Source: Lacrimispora amygdalina (GTDB lineage: Bacteria > Bacillota > Clostridia > Lachnospirales > Lachnospiraceae). From it: a stretch of DNA of 64,000 nucleotides. Location of the stretch: the NCBI RefSeq assembly GCF_900205965.1, contig NZ_OAOF01000004.1, positions 1 through 64,000 on the forward strand, in the 5' to 3' direction. Under the pieces are notes generated by a model. It was given only the letters and a program-made list of their open reading frames with translations, ran no database searches and had not been told where the DNA came from. A program made the position numbers and the translations under genes. Positions within the stretch are counted from its first letter, which is position 1. Every line of letters begins with the position of its first letter. Below are positions 17,146-25,825 of this stretch, in pieces.

Positions 17146-17730
17146 CTAGCTTTCAATTATATCCAGTATATCTTTCATTGATTTCTGAAATTCAGTCTCT
17201 GATGAATTCTTAAAAATCAACAGATCATCTTTGCAGTCAGGATCGTCTAATTCTTTTGGAATATCAAAATTAACACCTGCAATATATTCATCCCAATGAT
17301 CCAGTTTCCACCGGTCCCGGTCACTGTTCCGGTCAATCATTCTCTGTCTGCATACCTCTACATCCGTCTGAACCCAAATTACGGTAAGCACAACATTCTT
17401 TCTGGTCAGCTTCTCCCGCAGTGCATTCATATACCCGGTATCTCTGATTTCTCTTGTAAACGGAGCATTAATCAGCACAATATCATCATATTCCAGTGCT
17501 TCCATAGCGAGGTCAACGATTGCCGCATATTCATAATCCCGTATGTTTGCTTCAAAAAAATCAGAACTTCTGTTGTATTCCTGGCCCGCAACCACAAAGA
17601 TCTGTTTCGATAAAACAATCAGAGTATCTTTATCAAGATAGACAACATGCTTTAAATTCTTGGCAAGCTGCTTTGATACGTAAGTTTTTCCGCTTGCAGG
17701 AGGAGATGTCACCAGTATCAGTCTTTTCAT
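17146..17730 (-). CDS. P-loop kinase-like ATPase (AAA_33 type)
   Basis: The 194-residue cytosolic protein has a Walker A motif at its N-terminus (TSPPASGKTYVSKQLA) and further motifs of the small nucleoside/shikimate-kinase-like P-loop family (VLINAPFTREIRD as Walker B region; QRMIDRNSDRDRWK as lid). The substrate cannot be told. It is a lone gene, convergent with the O-methyltransferase. Confidence 0.8.
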   Translation of the reverse strand: MKRLILVTSPPASGKTYVSKQLAKNLKHVVYLDKDTLIVLSKQIFVVAGQEYNRSSDFFEANIRDYEYAAIVDLAMEALEYDDIVLINAPFTREIRDTGYMNALREKLTRKNVVLTVIWVQTDVEVCRQRMIDRNSDRDRWKLDHWDEYIAGVNFDIPKELDDPDCKDDLLIFKNSSETEFQKSMKDILDIIES

Positions 17731-17885
17731 ATTTTACCTCTCTTCTAAACTCCATTTTTAATCCTATTATACCATAATTATGGAATAATAACTGTATAAA
17801 AAACAGTAGAATCCTTCTTCTAAATGTGATATGCTCACATAATAAATAGCATTTCAACTGATGAAGCTTACAAGGAGAAATATTT

Positions 17886-18032
17886 ATGAATTTTAAAATA
17901 ACAGATGATATAAATGAGACAGATGAAAAAATTATCTATGAAGGTCTGCTGGATTATAATTTAGAAAGAATTGAAGATAAAAACCCCAGAGATCTGGGTA
18001 TCTATCTCCATAATGAATCGGGAATCCGGTGA
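17886..18032 (+). pseudogene. N-terminal remnant of a GNAT acetyltransferase
   Basis: A 48-residue frame with a good ribosome-binding site (AAGGAGAAA) begins MNFKITDDINETDEKIIYEG and ends LGIYLHNESGIR. It resembles the first 45-50 residues of a GNAT family acetyltransferase and then stops at TGA, just before the KdpD-like gene starts. The catalytic part is missing. It looks like the left-over 5' end of a gene deleted when the sensor-kinase operon became joined here; translation into a short peptide is still possible. Confidence 0.55.
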
Positions 18033-18084
18033 CAGGTCAACGCCACTACTACACAAAAAATCTTTTATAGCGGAGGCAGCAGTC

Positions 18085-19617
18085 TTGAAATCTCTGAGAA
18101 ATAATGATTTAAAAGAAATGATAAGATATGTATTAATAACAGCCCTGATCATAACCGCAGCAACCGGGATTGGCTGGATCTTCTTAATCATTGGTTTTCC
18201 GGAAACAAACATCGTCATTGTTTATCTCCTTTCTATTCTCCTGACCGCACGTTTTACAAGGGGAAGTGTTTACGGAATTGTGGGTTCTGTTGCAGCCACC
18301 TGCGCATTTAACTATTTTTTTACAGACCCTTTCTATACACTGTCTGTAAACGATCCTTCTTATTTTATTACATTCGGTATTATGACGATTACAGCAATAA
18401 TTACCAGCGCTCTTACTTCAAAAGTAAAACAAAATGCTTTGGAATCTCAGGAAAAGCAGGCGGAAACAAGTGCACTCTTTCAACTAACAAACCGGTTAAC
18501 AGATGCTGCTGATATATCTGACATTGCAGCCATCACCACGGAAACCATCAGCGGAATAATGAATTGCCGTGCCGCCTGTTTATGCTTTGACGAAAACGGA
18601 CAGCCCCAGACCAGTTTTATTCAACAGCTAAGTGCTCATCAGCAGGTACGCAGAAAAGTTGACGATCCCTCTGAACTGAAGCACCGGATCGAGGGACTCA
18701 GGGGCGGTTACGTTGTAAGCGGAGAGTTTTACGACTGGCCCATCTATGGCAGAGAATCCATATTGGGTCTGCTTCGAATTCCAATAACAAACGCAGCTTC
18801 CATGGGGGAACCTCAAAAGCGCCTGCTGCGTTCTATGATTGAAAGTACTGCTCTGGCCATGGACCGGTATCGAAGTGCCAGGCAGCAGCAGGAATCAAGA
18901 GAAGAGACCATACAGGAACGTTACCGAAGCAACCTGTTACGCGCAATTTCCCATGATCTGCGTACACCTTTATCAGGAATCATGGGCACGTCGGAGATAC
19001 TTATGGATATGACGGAATCAACAGATCCAAGATACGACCTGGCAGAAGGCATTCATAAGGACGCAGACTGGCTTCATTCACTGGTTGAGAATATACTGAG
19101 TCTCACCCGTTTGCAGGATGGAAAGCTCACAATCACCAAACAGCTGGAGGCTGCGGAGGAAGTCGTTGGCGGAGCAGTCAGACATATTTTAAAACGTTAC
19201 CCCGGTTACGAGATCACAGTTGCTGTTCCAGAGGAGGTTCTTCTGGTTCCCATGGATGCGAAATTGATTGAACAGGTTTTGATTAATTTACTGGATAATG
19301 CCATCAAACATACGCCACCTGACCGCGAAATAAAAATAACGGTCAGTCAGGAGGACAATCTGGCTGTATTTTCAGTTGCTGACTCCGGATGCGGCATCGG
19401 GGCATCGGATCTGCCCAATATCTTTCAGATGTTTTATACCACACACTCCGGTAAGGCTGATGCCCAGCGAAGTGTCGGACTGGGGCTTCCCATATGCGAA
19501 GCCATTATCAAGGCCCATGAAGGAATGATCGAGGGTCATAACCGCGCAGGAGGGACCGGTGCGGAATTTATATTTACATTGCCAAAGGAGGAAATCACTC
19601 ATGCAGAACCGGAATGA
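18085..19617 (+). CDS. KdpD-like sensor histidine kinase lacking the KdpD/Usp N-terminus
   Basis: The protein (510 residues from TTG at 18085, GGAGG 8 nt before) has four clustered membrane helices of the DUF4118/KdpD type (residues about 15-105), a GAF-like domain (about 140-275), HisKA with RAISHDLRTPLSG, and a HATPase domain (NLLDNAIKH, ADSGCGIG, GLGLPICEAI). True KdpD has about 400 extra N-terminal residues, absent here. It overlaps the following response-regulator gene by 17 nt. Its genetic partner is a Trk/Ktr system rather than KdpFABC. Confidence 0.9.
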   Translation: MKSLRNNDLKEMIRYVLITALIITAATGIGWIFLIIGFPETNIVIVYLLSILLTARFTRGSVYGIVGSVAATCAFNYFFTDPFYTLSVNDPSYFITFGIMTITAIITSALTSKVKQNALESQEKQAETSALFQLTNRLTDAADISDIAAITTETISGIMNCRAACLCFDENGQPQTSFIQQLSAHQQVRRKVDDPSELKHRIEGLRGGYVVSGEFYDWPIYGRESILGLLRIPITNAASMGEPQKRLLRSMIESTALAMDRYRSARQQQESREETIQERYRSNLLRAISHDLRTPLSGIMGTSEILMDMTESTDPRYDLAEGIHKDADWLHSLVENILSLTRLQDGKLTITKQLEAAEEVVGGAVRHILKRYPGYEITVAVPEEVLLVPMDAKLIEQVLINLLDNAIKHTPPDREIKITVSQEDNLAVFSVADSGCGIGASDLPNIFQMFYTTHSGKADAQRSVGLGLPICEAIIKAHEGMIEGHNRAGGTGAEFIFTLPKEEITHAEPE

Positions 19618-20299
19618 GCAAATTCTGATTGTCGAAGATGACTCACAGATACGGAACTTTATCTGCTATTCATTAAAGCAGGAAGGTTTCTCTTATACAA
19701 CTGCAGGGACTGCCCAGGGTGCCCTGTCTACACTGGTCACAGAACAGATTGATCTTATGCTTCTTGACCTTGGACTACCTGATTTTGATGGTATGGAAGT
19801 GATTAAAAAAGTCCGGGAATGGTCTGAGATGCCGATCATTGTTGTTTCTGCACGGGATCAGGATAAGGAAAAGGCATCTGCGCTGGACAGCGGTGCGGAC
19901 GATTACCTGACGAAGCCCTTCTCATCCATGGAGCTGATGGCACGAATCCGGGTAGCGCTCCGTCACTTGAAGAAAGCGGGCGGACTGCGGTCCCAGACAA
20001 ATTTATCCGTAGGCGGACTTCGTATTGATTTTGATAAACATTTAGTATACCTTGATGACAATGAACTGCACACAACTCCCATGGAATACAGCCTGCTTTC
20101 CTTATTTTTCCGGAATATAGGAAAAGTGCTGACGACAAAATATATAATCAGGGAAATTTACGGCGTGGGTTATGGAACAGACACCCAGGCTCTTAGGAAG
20201 TTGATGGCTGGACTACGGCGTAAAATAGAAAATAACCCGGCAAAACCACGATATATTCTGACTGAGATCGGTGTGGGATACCGGCTTTCCGATGTATAA
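19601..20299 (+). CDS. KdpE-like OmpR-family response regulator
   Basis: The 232-residue regulator has a receiver (Asp56 in LMLLDLGLP, Lys in YLTKPFSS) and a C-terminal winged helix (TTPMEYSLLSLFFRNIGKVL). The ATG at 19601 is taken because of the GGAGGAAATC before it. It forms a two-component pair with the KdpD-like kinase. Directly downstream, after a terminator, four 11-bp-phased direct repeats (20360-20411) precede the potassium-uptake genes and are a likely binding site for it. Confidence 0.92.
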   Translation: MQNRNEQILIVEDDSQIRNFICYSLKQEGFSYTTAGTAQGALSTLVTEQIDLMLLDLGLPDFDGMEVIKKVREWSEMPIIVVSARDQDKEKASALDSGADDYLTKPFSSMELMARIRVALRHLKKAGGLRSQTNLSVGGLRIDFDKHLVYLDDNELHTTPMEYSLLSLFFRNIGKVLTTKYIIREIYGVGYGTDTQALRKLMAGLRRKIENNPAKPRYILTEIGVGYRLSDV

Positions 20300-20320
20300 A
20301 CGAAACTTGTTTTATTTAAG

Positions 20321-20356
20321 AGACTACTCTGAACTTCCAGGAGTAGTCTTTTTTTC
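20321..20356 (+). terminator. Terminator of the KdpDE-like operon
   Basis: AGACTACTC and GAGTAGTCT form a perfect 9-bp stem with an 11-nt loop, followed by seven T. Confidence 0.9.
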
Positions 20357-20359
20357 ATC

Positions 20360-20411
20360 CTCACAGCATCCTCACAGGGATTACCGGTCTCTCACGCCAT
20401 ACTCACAGCAT
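20360..20411 (+). promoter_or_regulatory. Four phased CTCAC direct repeats before the Trk operon
   Basis: Copies start at 20360 (CTCACAGCATC), 20371 (CTCACAGGGAT), 20391 (CTCACGCCATA) and 20402 (CTCACAGCAT). Each pair is spaced 11 bp, and the two pairs are 31 bp apart. OmpR/PhoB-family regulators bind exactly such 11-bp direct repeats, so this is the probable KdpE-like site. Confidence 0.7.
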
Positions 20412-20458
20412 TTTTGTTACGATCATTATGTAAAAAATCTGCAAGGAGGTTGGGATCA

Positions 20459-20845
20459 ATGATAAATAACGAATTAAATAATAGAGAAAATCTTACAAAA
20501 CTATGTGACACAGTAAAAGATCTGATCGGAATGCAGGACTATCAGACATGCGAAAACATGATCTGCCAGGCTATGGGAAGTTATCCTCACGCTCCGCAGC
20601 CCCATAATCTGATTGGAATACTGTTAGAAAAAAAAGGCGATCATTCTTGTGCCATGAAGCACTTCAGAGCTGCCTGGGCACTTGATCCCACTTATCTGCC
20701 TGCACGGCAGAATCTGGAATGTTATGGAACATTTTTTTCTAAAGGCCGGTGTGCTTATGATGAAAAAGACTGTATCACAGAAACAGATACAGGCTCACCA
20801 GCCATTACAATATTATCAGGAGGTATCAAACATGAAAATACATAA
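20459..20845 (+). CDS. Small TPR-like protein of the potassium operon
   Basis: The 128-residue protein has one to two tetratricopeptide-like helix pairs (APQPHNLIGILLEKKGDHSC, then AMKHFRAAWALDPTYLPA). The start at 20459 follows AAGGAGGT. It overlaps the following trkA start by 14 nt, so it is co-translated with the RCK proteins. No enzymatic motif is seen; a scaffolding role in the potassium system is only inference from position. Confidence 0.75.
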   Translation: MINNELNNRENLTKLCDTVKDLIGMQDYQTCENMICQAMGSYPHAPQPHNLIGILLEKKGDHSCAMKHFRAAWALDPTYLPARQNLECYGTFFSKGRCAYDEKDCITETDTGSPAITILSGGIKHENT

Positions 20846-21281
20846 CTACACGATTATTATCGGTTGCGGCAGGCTGGGTGCAAATCTGGCAAATACCCTG
20901 TCTGACAACGGTGAGGATGTTCTGATTATTGATAAAAACAGGGAAGCCTTTAGAAAACTGTCACCAGCTTTTGGCGGCCTTTCTTTACAAGGTGATGCAA
21001 CAGACTTAGATGTACTGCAGGAAGCACAAATTGGAAATGCAAGTGCTGTCGTTGCTGTCACGAATCATGATAATGCAAACATTCTGACTGCACAGATTGC
21101 AAGGGAAATGTTCCATATTGAACGGGTAATTGCCCGGCTCTATGATCCGGAAAGAGAATACGTTTATCGTGAATTCGGAATTGATACCATTTGTCCGGCA
21201 GTCTTATCTGTAAAGGAAATTGATAAGATATTATCCAGGACAGAGATATCAAAAGATTCCATGCAGGAGGTGGCTCAATGA
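20832..21281 (+). CDS. TrkA/KtrA-like NAD-binding regulator, RCK_N only
   Basis: The 149-residue protein starts with the Rossmann motif IIIGCGRLGANLANTL and contains the RCK_N signature (GDATDLDVL, VAVTNHDNANIL). The RCK_C domain found in most TrkA/KtrA proteins is missing. The start at 20832 follows CAGGAGGT. Its stop overlaps the next gene, another TrkA, by 4 nt. It is probably a cytosolic gating subunit for the TrkH-like channel, in a heteromeric ring with the second TrkA. Confidence 0.9.
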   Translation: MKIHNYTIIIGCGRLGANLANTLSDNGEDVLIIDKNREAFRKLSPAFGGLSLQGDATDLDVLQEAQIGNASAVVAVTNHDNANILTAQIAREMFHIERVIARLYDPEREYVYREFGIDTICPAVLSVKEIDKILSRTEISKDSMQEVAQ

Positions 21282-21943
21282 AAACAAAGGTCTTACTGGT
21301 TGGCGGAAGAAGTAAAGCAAAATCTCTAGCCGCGTCATTAATAAATAAAGGCTATCACGTGACTGTGATCAATGATACATATGAAGACTGTGTGAAGCTG
21401 TCCGAGATTGACAAGCTTACTGTCATTCATGGTGACGGAACAAGACCGTTTGTCTTAGAAGATGCAAATGCCGGGGATGCAAATATAGCAATCGCAATGA
21501 CTGCAAAAGACGAGGATAATCTGGTAATCTGTGAATTATGCAAGAAGAAATTTCATATAGAAAAAACCGTAGCCCTTTTGACAGATCCGAAAAAAACAGA
21601 TTTTTTCTATCGGATGGGAATAGACAGCGTTGTCTGTGCCATTACTGCAATTACCGGAATCATTGAACAGCAGGCTTTTGTAGATAAAATCACAACCTTA
21701 ATCCCCATTGGGGAGGGTCGTGTCAATATTGCAGAGGTTCCAATACCTGACACATCTCCTGCCGCAGGAAAAAAGCTTTGGGAAATTAATCTTCCCAAAG
21801 AAGTAATTGTCGGCTGTATTCTCCGCGGGGATACGACCATGGTTCCAAGAGGGGATACCCGGATTCTGTCCGGGGATATGCTTGTGCTCATCTCCTCCGA
21901 CAAACAGGAAATGGCTGCCATTCAGGAATTGACAGGAAGGTGA
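21278..21943 (+). CDS. TrkA/KtrA-like regulator, RCK_N plus RCK_C
   Basis: The 221-residue protein has a Rossmann domain (VLLVGGRSKAKSLAASL, GDGTRPFVLEDA) and a C-terminal RCK_C domain (about 140-220; VPRGDTRILSGDMLVLIS). It is of full KtrA length. It starts in an ATGA overlap with the shorter TrkA and is 4 nt from trkH. Two different RCK genes beside one channel gene suggest a hetero-oligomeric gating ring. Confidence 0.92.
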   Translation: MKTKVLLVGGRSKAKSLAASLINKGYHVTVINDTYEDCVKLSEIDKLTVIHGDGTRPFVLEDANAGDANIAIAMTAKDEDNLVICELCKKKFHIEKTVALLTDPKKTDFFYRMGIDSVVCAITAITGIIEQQAFVDKITTLIPIGEGRVNIAEVPIPDTSPAAGKKLWEINLPKEVIVGCILRGDTTMVPRGDTRILSGDMLVLISSDKQEMAAIQELTGR

Positions 21944-21947
21944 TGAG

Positions 21948-23450
21948 ATGACTCGTAAATTTTCTAACCGCAGCAACATTGGAAAGCTGATGCTGCTCAT
22001 TGGCATACTTATTGCAGTTCCCCTGGTTATCGTTCCTTTTTATCCTCAGGATGCAGGTTATATTCTTCCCTTCCTCCTTCCCTCACTTGGTTCCATAACA
22101 CTTGGAAGTATATTGTGTTTCATGAGAAAAAGGGAGGAATCCACATTCGAGTGGCGTTCTTCCATGCAGCGCAGCAGCCTGACCGTCCTGTTTGCATGGG
22201 GCTGGGGAGTTCTTGTGGGGGCAGGTCCTTTTGTACTGGGCGGACAGCTCACCTTTGCTCAGGCACTGTTTGAAGCAGTCAGTGGCTGGACAACTACCGG
22301 CCTTTCCGTTATGGATGTGTCCGCTACTCCCCATATCTATCTGTTTCACCGTAGCTTTATGCAGTTTTGCGGAGGCCTGGGCTTTGTTATGATGATGGTG
22401 ATGCTTGTCCAGGATAAGCAGTCCATGAATCTCTATAATGCGGAAGGTCACCCGGATAAACTTCTGCCCAACTTAAAAAAAACAGCCCAGACAATCTGTC
22501 TGATGTACAATGCATTCCTGGTAATTGGTACTGCAGCTTATGTAACTGCCGGTATGAGTTTGTTTGACGCTGTCAATCATACCATGTGTTCCTTGTCCAC
22601 CGGCGGTTTTTCCACCAGATTAAACAGTATCGGGGAGTATAACAGTCGTACCATTGAACTAATTACTATCATCCAGATGTTAATAGGTACTACAAATTTT
22701 GCAGTCCTTCTGCTTCTGGTAAAAAGAAAATGGAAGCAGGTTCTTAAAGTCAGTGAGGTCCGCTTTTTGTTTCTGGTACTTTTGTTTACTGTTCCTGTTA
22801 CAGCCTTTTCCCTTATAAAAAGTCTGAATATGGGAATCGGTGAAGGATTCAGACGGGCACTGTTTGATGTTACATCTGCTCTTTCGACCACAGGTTACTC
22901 CAGTATGAGCTACACCTCCTGGCCTCCTCTCGCAGTGGCCATGCTGATCTTAACAATGTTAATCGGAGGCGGAATCGGATCCACGGCAGGCGGTCTTAAA
23001 CTGACCCGCGTTTACCTGATACTTCGGACTACCCTTCAGAATATACGAAAACGCCTGTCCTCTCCACGAAATGTAGAAACACTTTATTATTTCAGAGCAC
23101 AGGGAAAAACTACAATTGACTCCACTCTTGCCATGGACACCAGCGGCTTTGTTACAACCTATTTCATACTCTATATAACAGGCACATTGTTACTAACACA
23201 AACGGCAGATTGTTCGCTGACAGAAGCCATGTTTGAATTTGCCTCCGCTCTTGGCACAGTAGGATTATCCATCGGCATTACCTCTCCTGCCACAAATACT
23301 GCAACGCTGGTGGTAGAAATGTTTGGAATGATTTTGGGACGACTTGAGATTTTTATTGTATTTATTGGATTTTATTCCGCAGGTTCTTTAATAAAACAGT
23401 CATTTGAAAAGATGCGGCATGCATATTTTTCCCATATTGTCAAACAATAG
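21948..23450 (+). CDS. TrkH/KtrB family potassium transporter
   Basis: The 500-residue membrane protein has the four M1-P-M2 repeats of TrkH/KtrB, with filter-like motifs SGWTTTGLS, CSLSTGGFS, SALSTTGYS and ASALGTVGLS and the helix-breaking GGGIGSTAGGLKLTR. It imports potassium under control of the RCK proteins encoded upstream. The gene is followed after 19 nt by ku, with no terminator between them. Confidence 0.95.
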   Translation: MTRKFSNRSNIGKLMLLIGILIAVPLVIVPFYPQDAGYILPFLLPSLGSITLGSILCFMRKREESTFEWRSSMQRSSLTVLFAWGWGVLVGAGPFVLGGQLTFAQALFEAVSGWTTTGLSVMDVSATPHIYLFHRSFMQFCGGLGFVMMMVMLVQDKQSMNLYNAEGHPDKLLPNLKKTAQTICLMYNAFLVIGTAAYVTAGMSLFDAVNHTMCSLSTGGFSTRLNSIGEYNSRTIELITIIQMLIGTTNFAVLLLLVKRKWKQVLKVSEVRFLFLVLLFTVPVTAFSLIKSLNMGIGEGFRRALFDVTSALSTTGYSSMSYTSWPPLAVAMLILTMLIGGGIGSTAGGLKLTRVYLILRTTLQNIRKRLSSPRNVETLYYFRAQGKTTIDSTLAMDTSGFVTTYFILYITGTLLLTQTADCSLTEAMFEFASALGTVGLSIGITSPATNTATLVVEMFGMILGRLEIFIVFIGFYSAGSLIKQSFEKMRHAYFSHIVKQ

Positions 23451-23469
23451 CTAAAAAGGAGGCGTTGTT

Positions 23470-24246
23470 ATGGCTGTAGCTCATAAAAGTGCGATTAGTG
23501 TAGGGATGCTTTATATTCCCGTAGGATTATATAAAACCACAAAAGATACTTCAGTAAGTTTTAATCAATTATGCAAAGACACTCATGAGCGGGTGAAATA
23601 CAAAAAAATATGCCCATCTTGCAATAAAGAGGTGGATTCTGAAGGCATTATCAAAGGATATGAATATGAGAAGGGTAAGTATGTGACTTTTACTGAAGAC
23701 GAACTGGAAAAAATTAAAACTAAAAAAGATAAGACGATTCATATCGAGCATTTTGCAAAATTATCAGATGTTGATCAGATTTTCTACGAAAAAAACTATT
23801 ATGCCGTACCGGAACCAGGTGCTGAAAAGGCATTTGAGCTCCTGCGTCAGGCGATGCTGTCACAAAAAAAAGTGGGAATCGCAAAAACCGTATTGGGGTC
23901 TACGGAAAATTTAATTGTCCTTTACCCTACCAGGGAAGGAATCATTGCAAAAACATTGTTCTATCAGGCAGAAATACAGGCAGTACCGGTTGCAGTAACC
24001 AAACCAGAGGTCTCAAAACCAGAAGTGGAAATGGCGAAAACCATGATCGATTCCATGACATCAACCTTTGATCCTGCGATCTACCACGATGAATACCAGG
24101 AACGGCTGCGCCAGGCAATTGAAACAAAGATAGCCGGGAAAGAAATTGTCAATGCGGATACGGAAGGTCAGAATAATATCATCGATCTGATGGAGGCAAT
24201 GAAGAAAACTGTTGAAATGGCAAAAGGGACCAAAGGGCTGGCATAA
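23470..24246 (+). CDS. ku: Ku protein (bacterial NHEJ)
   Basis: The 258-residue Ku-core protein (LYIPVGLYKTTKDTSVSFNQ at the start, then the CPSCNKEV zinc-like turn) binds DNA ends and recruits ligase for non-homologous end joining. It lacks a long C-terminal extension. Its stop overlaps the ligase start (TAATGG). It has AAAGGAGGC as a ribosome-binding site only 19 nt from the trkH stop, so it appears to be in the potassium operon. Confidence 0.94.
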   Translation: MAVAHKSAISVGMLYIPVGLYKTTKDTSVSFNQLCKDTHERVKYKKICPSCNKEVDSEGIIKGYEYEKGKYVTFTEDELEKIKTKKDKTIHIEHFAKLSDVDQIFYEKNYYAVPEPGAEKAFELLRQAMLSQKKVGIAKTVLGSTENLIVLYPTREGIIAKTLFYQAEIQAVPVAVTKPEVSKPEVEMAKTMIDSMTSTFDPAIYHDEYQERLRQAIETKIAGKEIVNADTEGQNNIIDLMEAMKKTVEMAKGTKGLA

Positions 24247-25169
24247 TGGATATTTTTGACACCAAAGAGGTAAGCCCCATGCTTATCTCAGAAATGACGG
24301 ATCCCTTTGATTCTCCCGATTATATATATGAAATAAAATGGGATGGTATAAGATGCATTTCTTTTTTAAGCGATGTGACAGAAATGAGAAATAAACGGAA
24401 TAAACGTATGATTACCTTCTTTCCGGAGCTTGCTAAGCTTCATAACCAGGTGAAAGAAAGATGTATTCTGGACCACGAATTACTTGTTCTAAAAAATGGG
24501 GTACCTGATTTCTATGAGGTACAGAGAAGAGCTTACATGAGCAATCAGTTCAAAATAAAACTGGCTTCTGACCGTTATCCCGCCAGTATTATTGCTTATG
24601 ATATCTTATATTACAAAGATAAGGATCTGACCGGACTTCCGCTCATGGAGCGGAAAAAGTACCTGGAGGATGCAGTTACGGAAAATAATCTGATATCCGT
24701 ATCCAGATACGTAGAAACCAATGGAATCATGCTGTTTCAGCTGGTTAAGGAAAAGGGGCTGGAGGGGATTGTTGCCAAAAGAAAAGACAGCTTATACTGG
24801 CAGGGCAGAAAGACAAAAGACTGGATTAAATGCAAAGTAATGTCTACGGATGACTGCGTAATCTGCGGATATATCAGTAAGAAAAACAATATGACCAGCC
24901 TGATATTGGGACAGTACGATGACGAAATCCTGGTATATAAAGGTCATGTTACCCTTGGTGTCAGCCTTCGGATTTTAAACCAGCATAAATATAATGTAAT
25001 TGATTATTCCCCATTTGGATACGTACCGGAAGGGAATCAGGATGCGGTCTGGATGGAACCGGAACTGGTTTGCATAGTTGAATCCATGCCAACTGAAAAA
25101 GACAGTTTCCGTCAACCTGTTTTTAAAGGAATCCGGGATGATAAGCCAGCAGCAGAATGTAAGATATAG
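24246..25169 (+). CDS. ATP-dependent DNA ligase (LigD ligase-domain type)
   Basis: The 307-residue ligase has the nucleotidyl-transferase motif EIKWDGIR (Lys31), motifs EGIVAKRKDS and DWIKCK, and a C-terminal OB domain. It corresponds to the ligase domain of LigD; polymerase and nuclease domains are absent. It is translationally coupled to ku and seals the ends held by Ku. No LigD polymerase gene is seen in the window. Confidence 0.94.
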   Translation: MDIFDTKEVSPMLISEMTDPFDSPDYIYEIKWDGIRCISFLSDVTEMRNKRNKRMITFFPELAKLHNQVKERCILDHELLVLKNGVPDFYEVQRRAYMSNQFKIKLASDRYPASIIAYDILYYKDKDLTGLPLMERKKYLEDAVTENNLISVSRYVETNGIMLFQLVKEKGLEGIVAKRKDSLYWQGRKTKDWIKCKVMSTDDCVICGYISKKNNMTSLILGQYDDEILVYKGHVTLGVSLRILNQHKYNVIDYSPFGYVPEGNQDAVWMEPELVCIVESMPTEKDSFRQPVFKGIRDDKPAAECKI

Positions 25170-25178
25170 TCTGAAAAT

Positions 25179-25271
25179 AAAAAACTGCCGCCCTTTGATA
25201 TGCTCCCCCTATATAGGACAATGAAATATAAAAGTCCTATATGGGGGTAGCATAGGGGCTGGCAGTTTTTT
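25179..25271. terminator. Long nested palindrome, bidirectional terminator
   Basis: Outer stem AAAAACTGCC/GGCAGTTTTT, then inner arms GCTCCCCCTATATAGGAC and GTCCTATATGGGGGTAGC with a 14-nt A-rich loop. It separates the convergent ligase and Cys-rich protein genes and has T runs on both strands. Confidence 0.8.
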
Positions 25272-25281
25272 GCCGTATCAT

Positions 25282-25623
25282 CTACATTGCAGACATATTT
25301 CTGCACTCCTGTGCACAAGTTTCGCATATCTGCGCACAATCTCTGCAATGCTGATCTTTAAACATACTGCACTCGTTTGCACAGCTTTCACAGATCTTTG
25401 CACACATTCCACAGTGCTCCTTGGAATATTGCCCGTTCATAGACATCATTGATACAGACATCTGACACATCATTGCACATTCGATTAACATACTGATGCA
25501 ATTCTTTCTTTGATTTACATCCGGCTCATTCAGACAGGCATGAAAGCATTCATAGCAGGCCTGAGAACATTTTGCACATGCATCAATACAGGATTGATTC
25601 TTTTTTGTTTCCATCGTAAGCAT
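25282..25623 (-). CDS. Cys-rich four-helix-bundle copper-binding protein (DUF326/Csp type)
   Basis: The 113-residue protein has about 18 Cys in helical spacing (CIDACAKCSQACYECFHAC, CAKICESCANEC, CRDCAQICETCAQEC), the pattern of cytosolic copper-storage proteins in which Cys line the core of a four-helix bundle. There is no signal peptide, so it would store copper(I) in the cytosol. The ATG at 25623 is chosen because of GGAGG 8 nt before. It is alone; no copper exporter is adjacent. Confidence 0.88.
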   Translation of the reverse strand: MLTMETKKNQSCIDACAKCSQACYECFHACLNEPDVNQRKNCISMLIECAMMCQMSVSMMSMNGQYSKEHCGMCAKICESCANECSMFKDQHCRDCAQICETCAQECRNMSAM

Positions 25624-25730
25624 ATTTATTACCTCCAATTATTTTATCAAAATTGTATTATATACAAATAGACTTATATAATACATATTATTTGTAGGCC
25701 GATGCATTTTACTATGATATACACATAATA

Positions 25731-25764
25731 GGGAACACCCGGTGTCTGAACGCCGGGTGTTCCC
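25731..25764. terminator. 12-bp perfect hairpin
   Basis: GGGAACACCCGG and CCGGGTGTTCCC with a 10-nt loop, downstream of the GH62 gene on the minus strand. No clear T run follows, so the terminator role is tentative. Confidence 0.5.
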
Positions 25765-25825
25765 TGCCAGCACAAGCAGAACTTCCATAAGCTTGTACCA
25801 ATTATAACGCTTAGGTTATTGTAAC

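Noticed and set aside
17886-19617. A single long sensor gene starting at 17971
   Set aside because: The first 38 codons overlap the GNAT remnant in another frame; TTG 18085 has a proper GGAGG.
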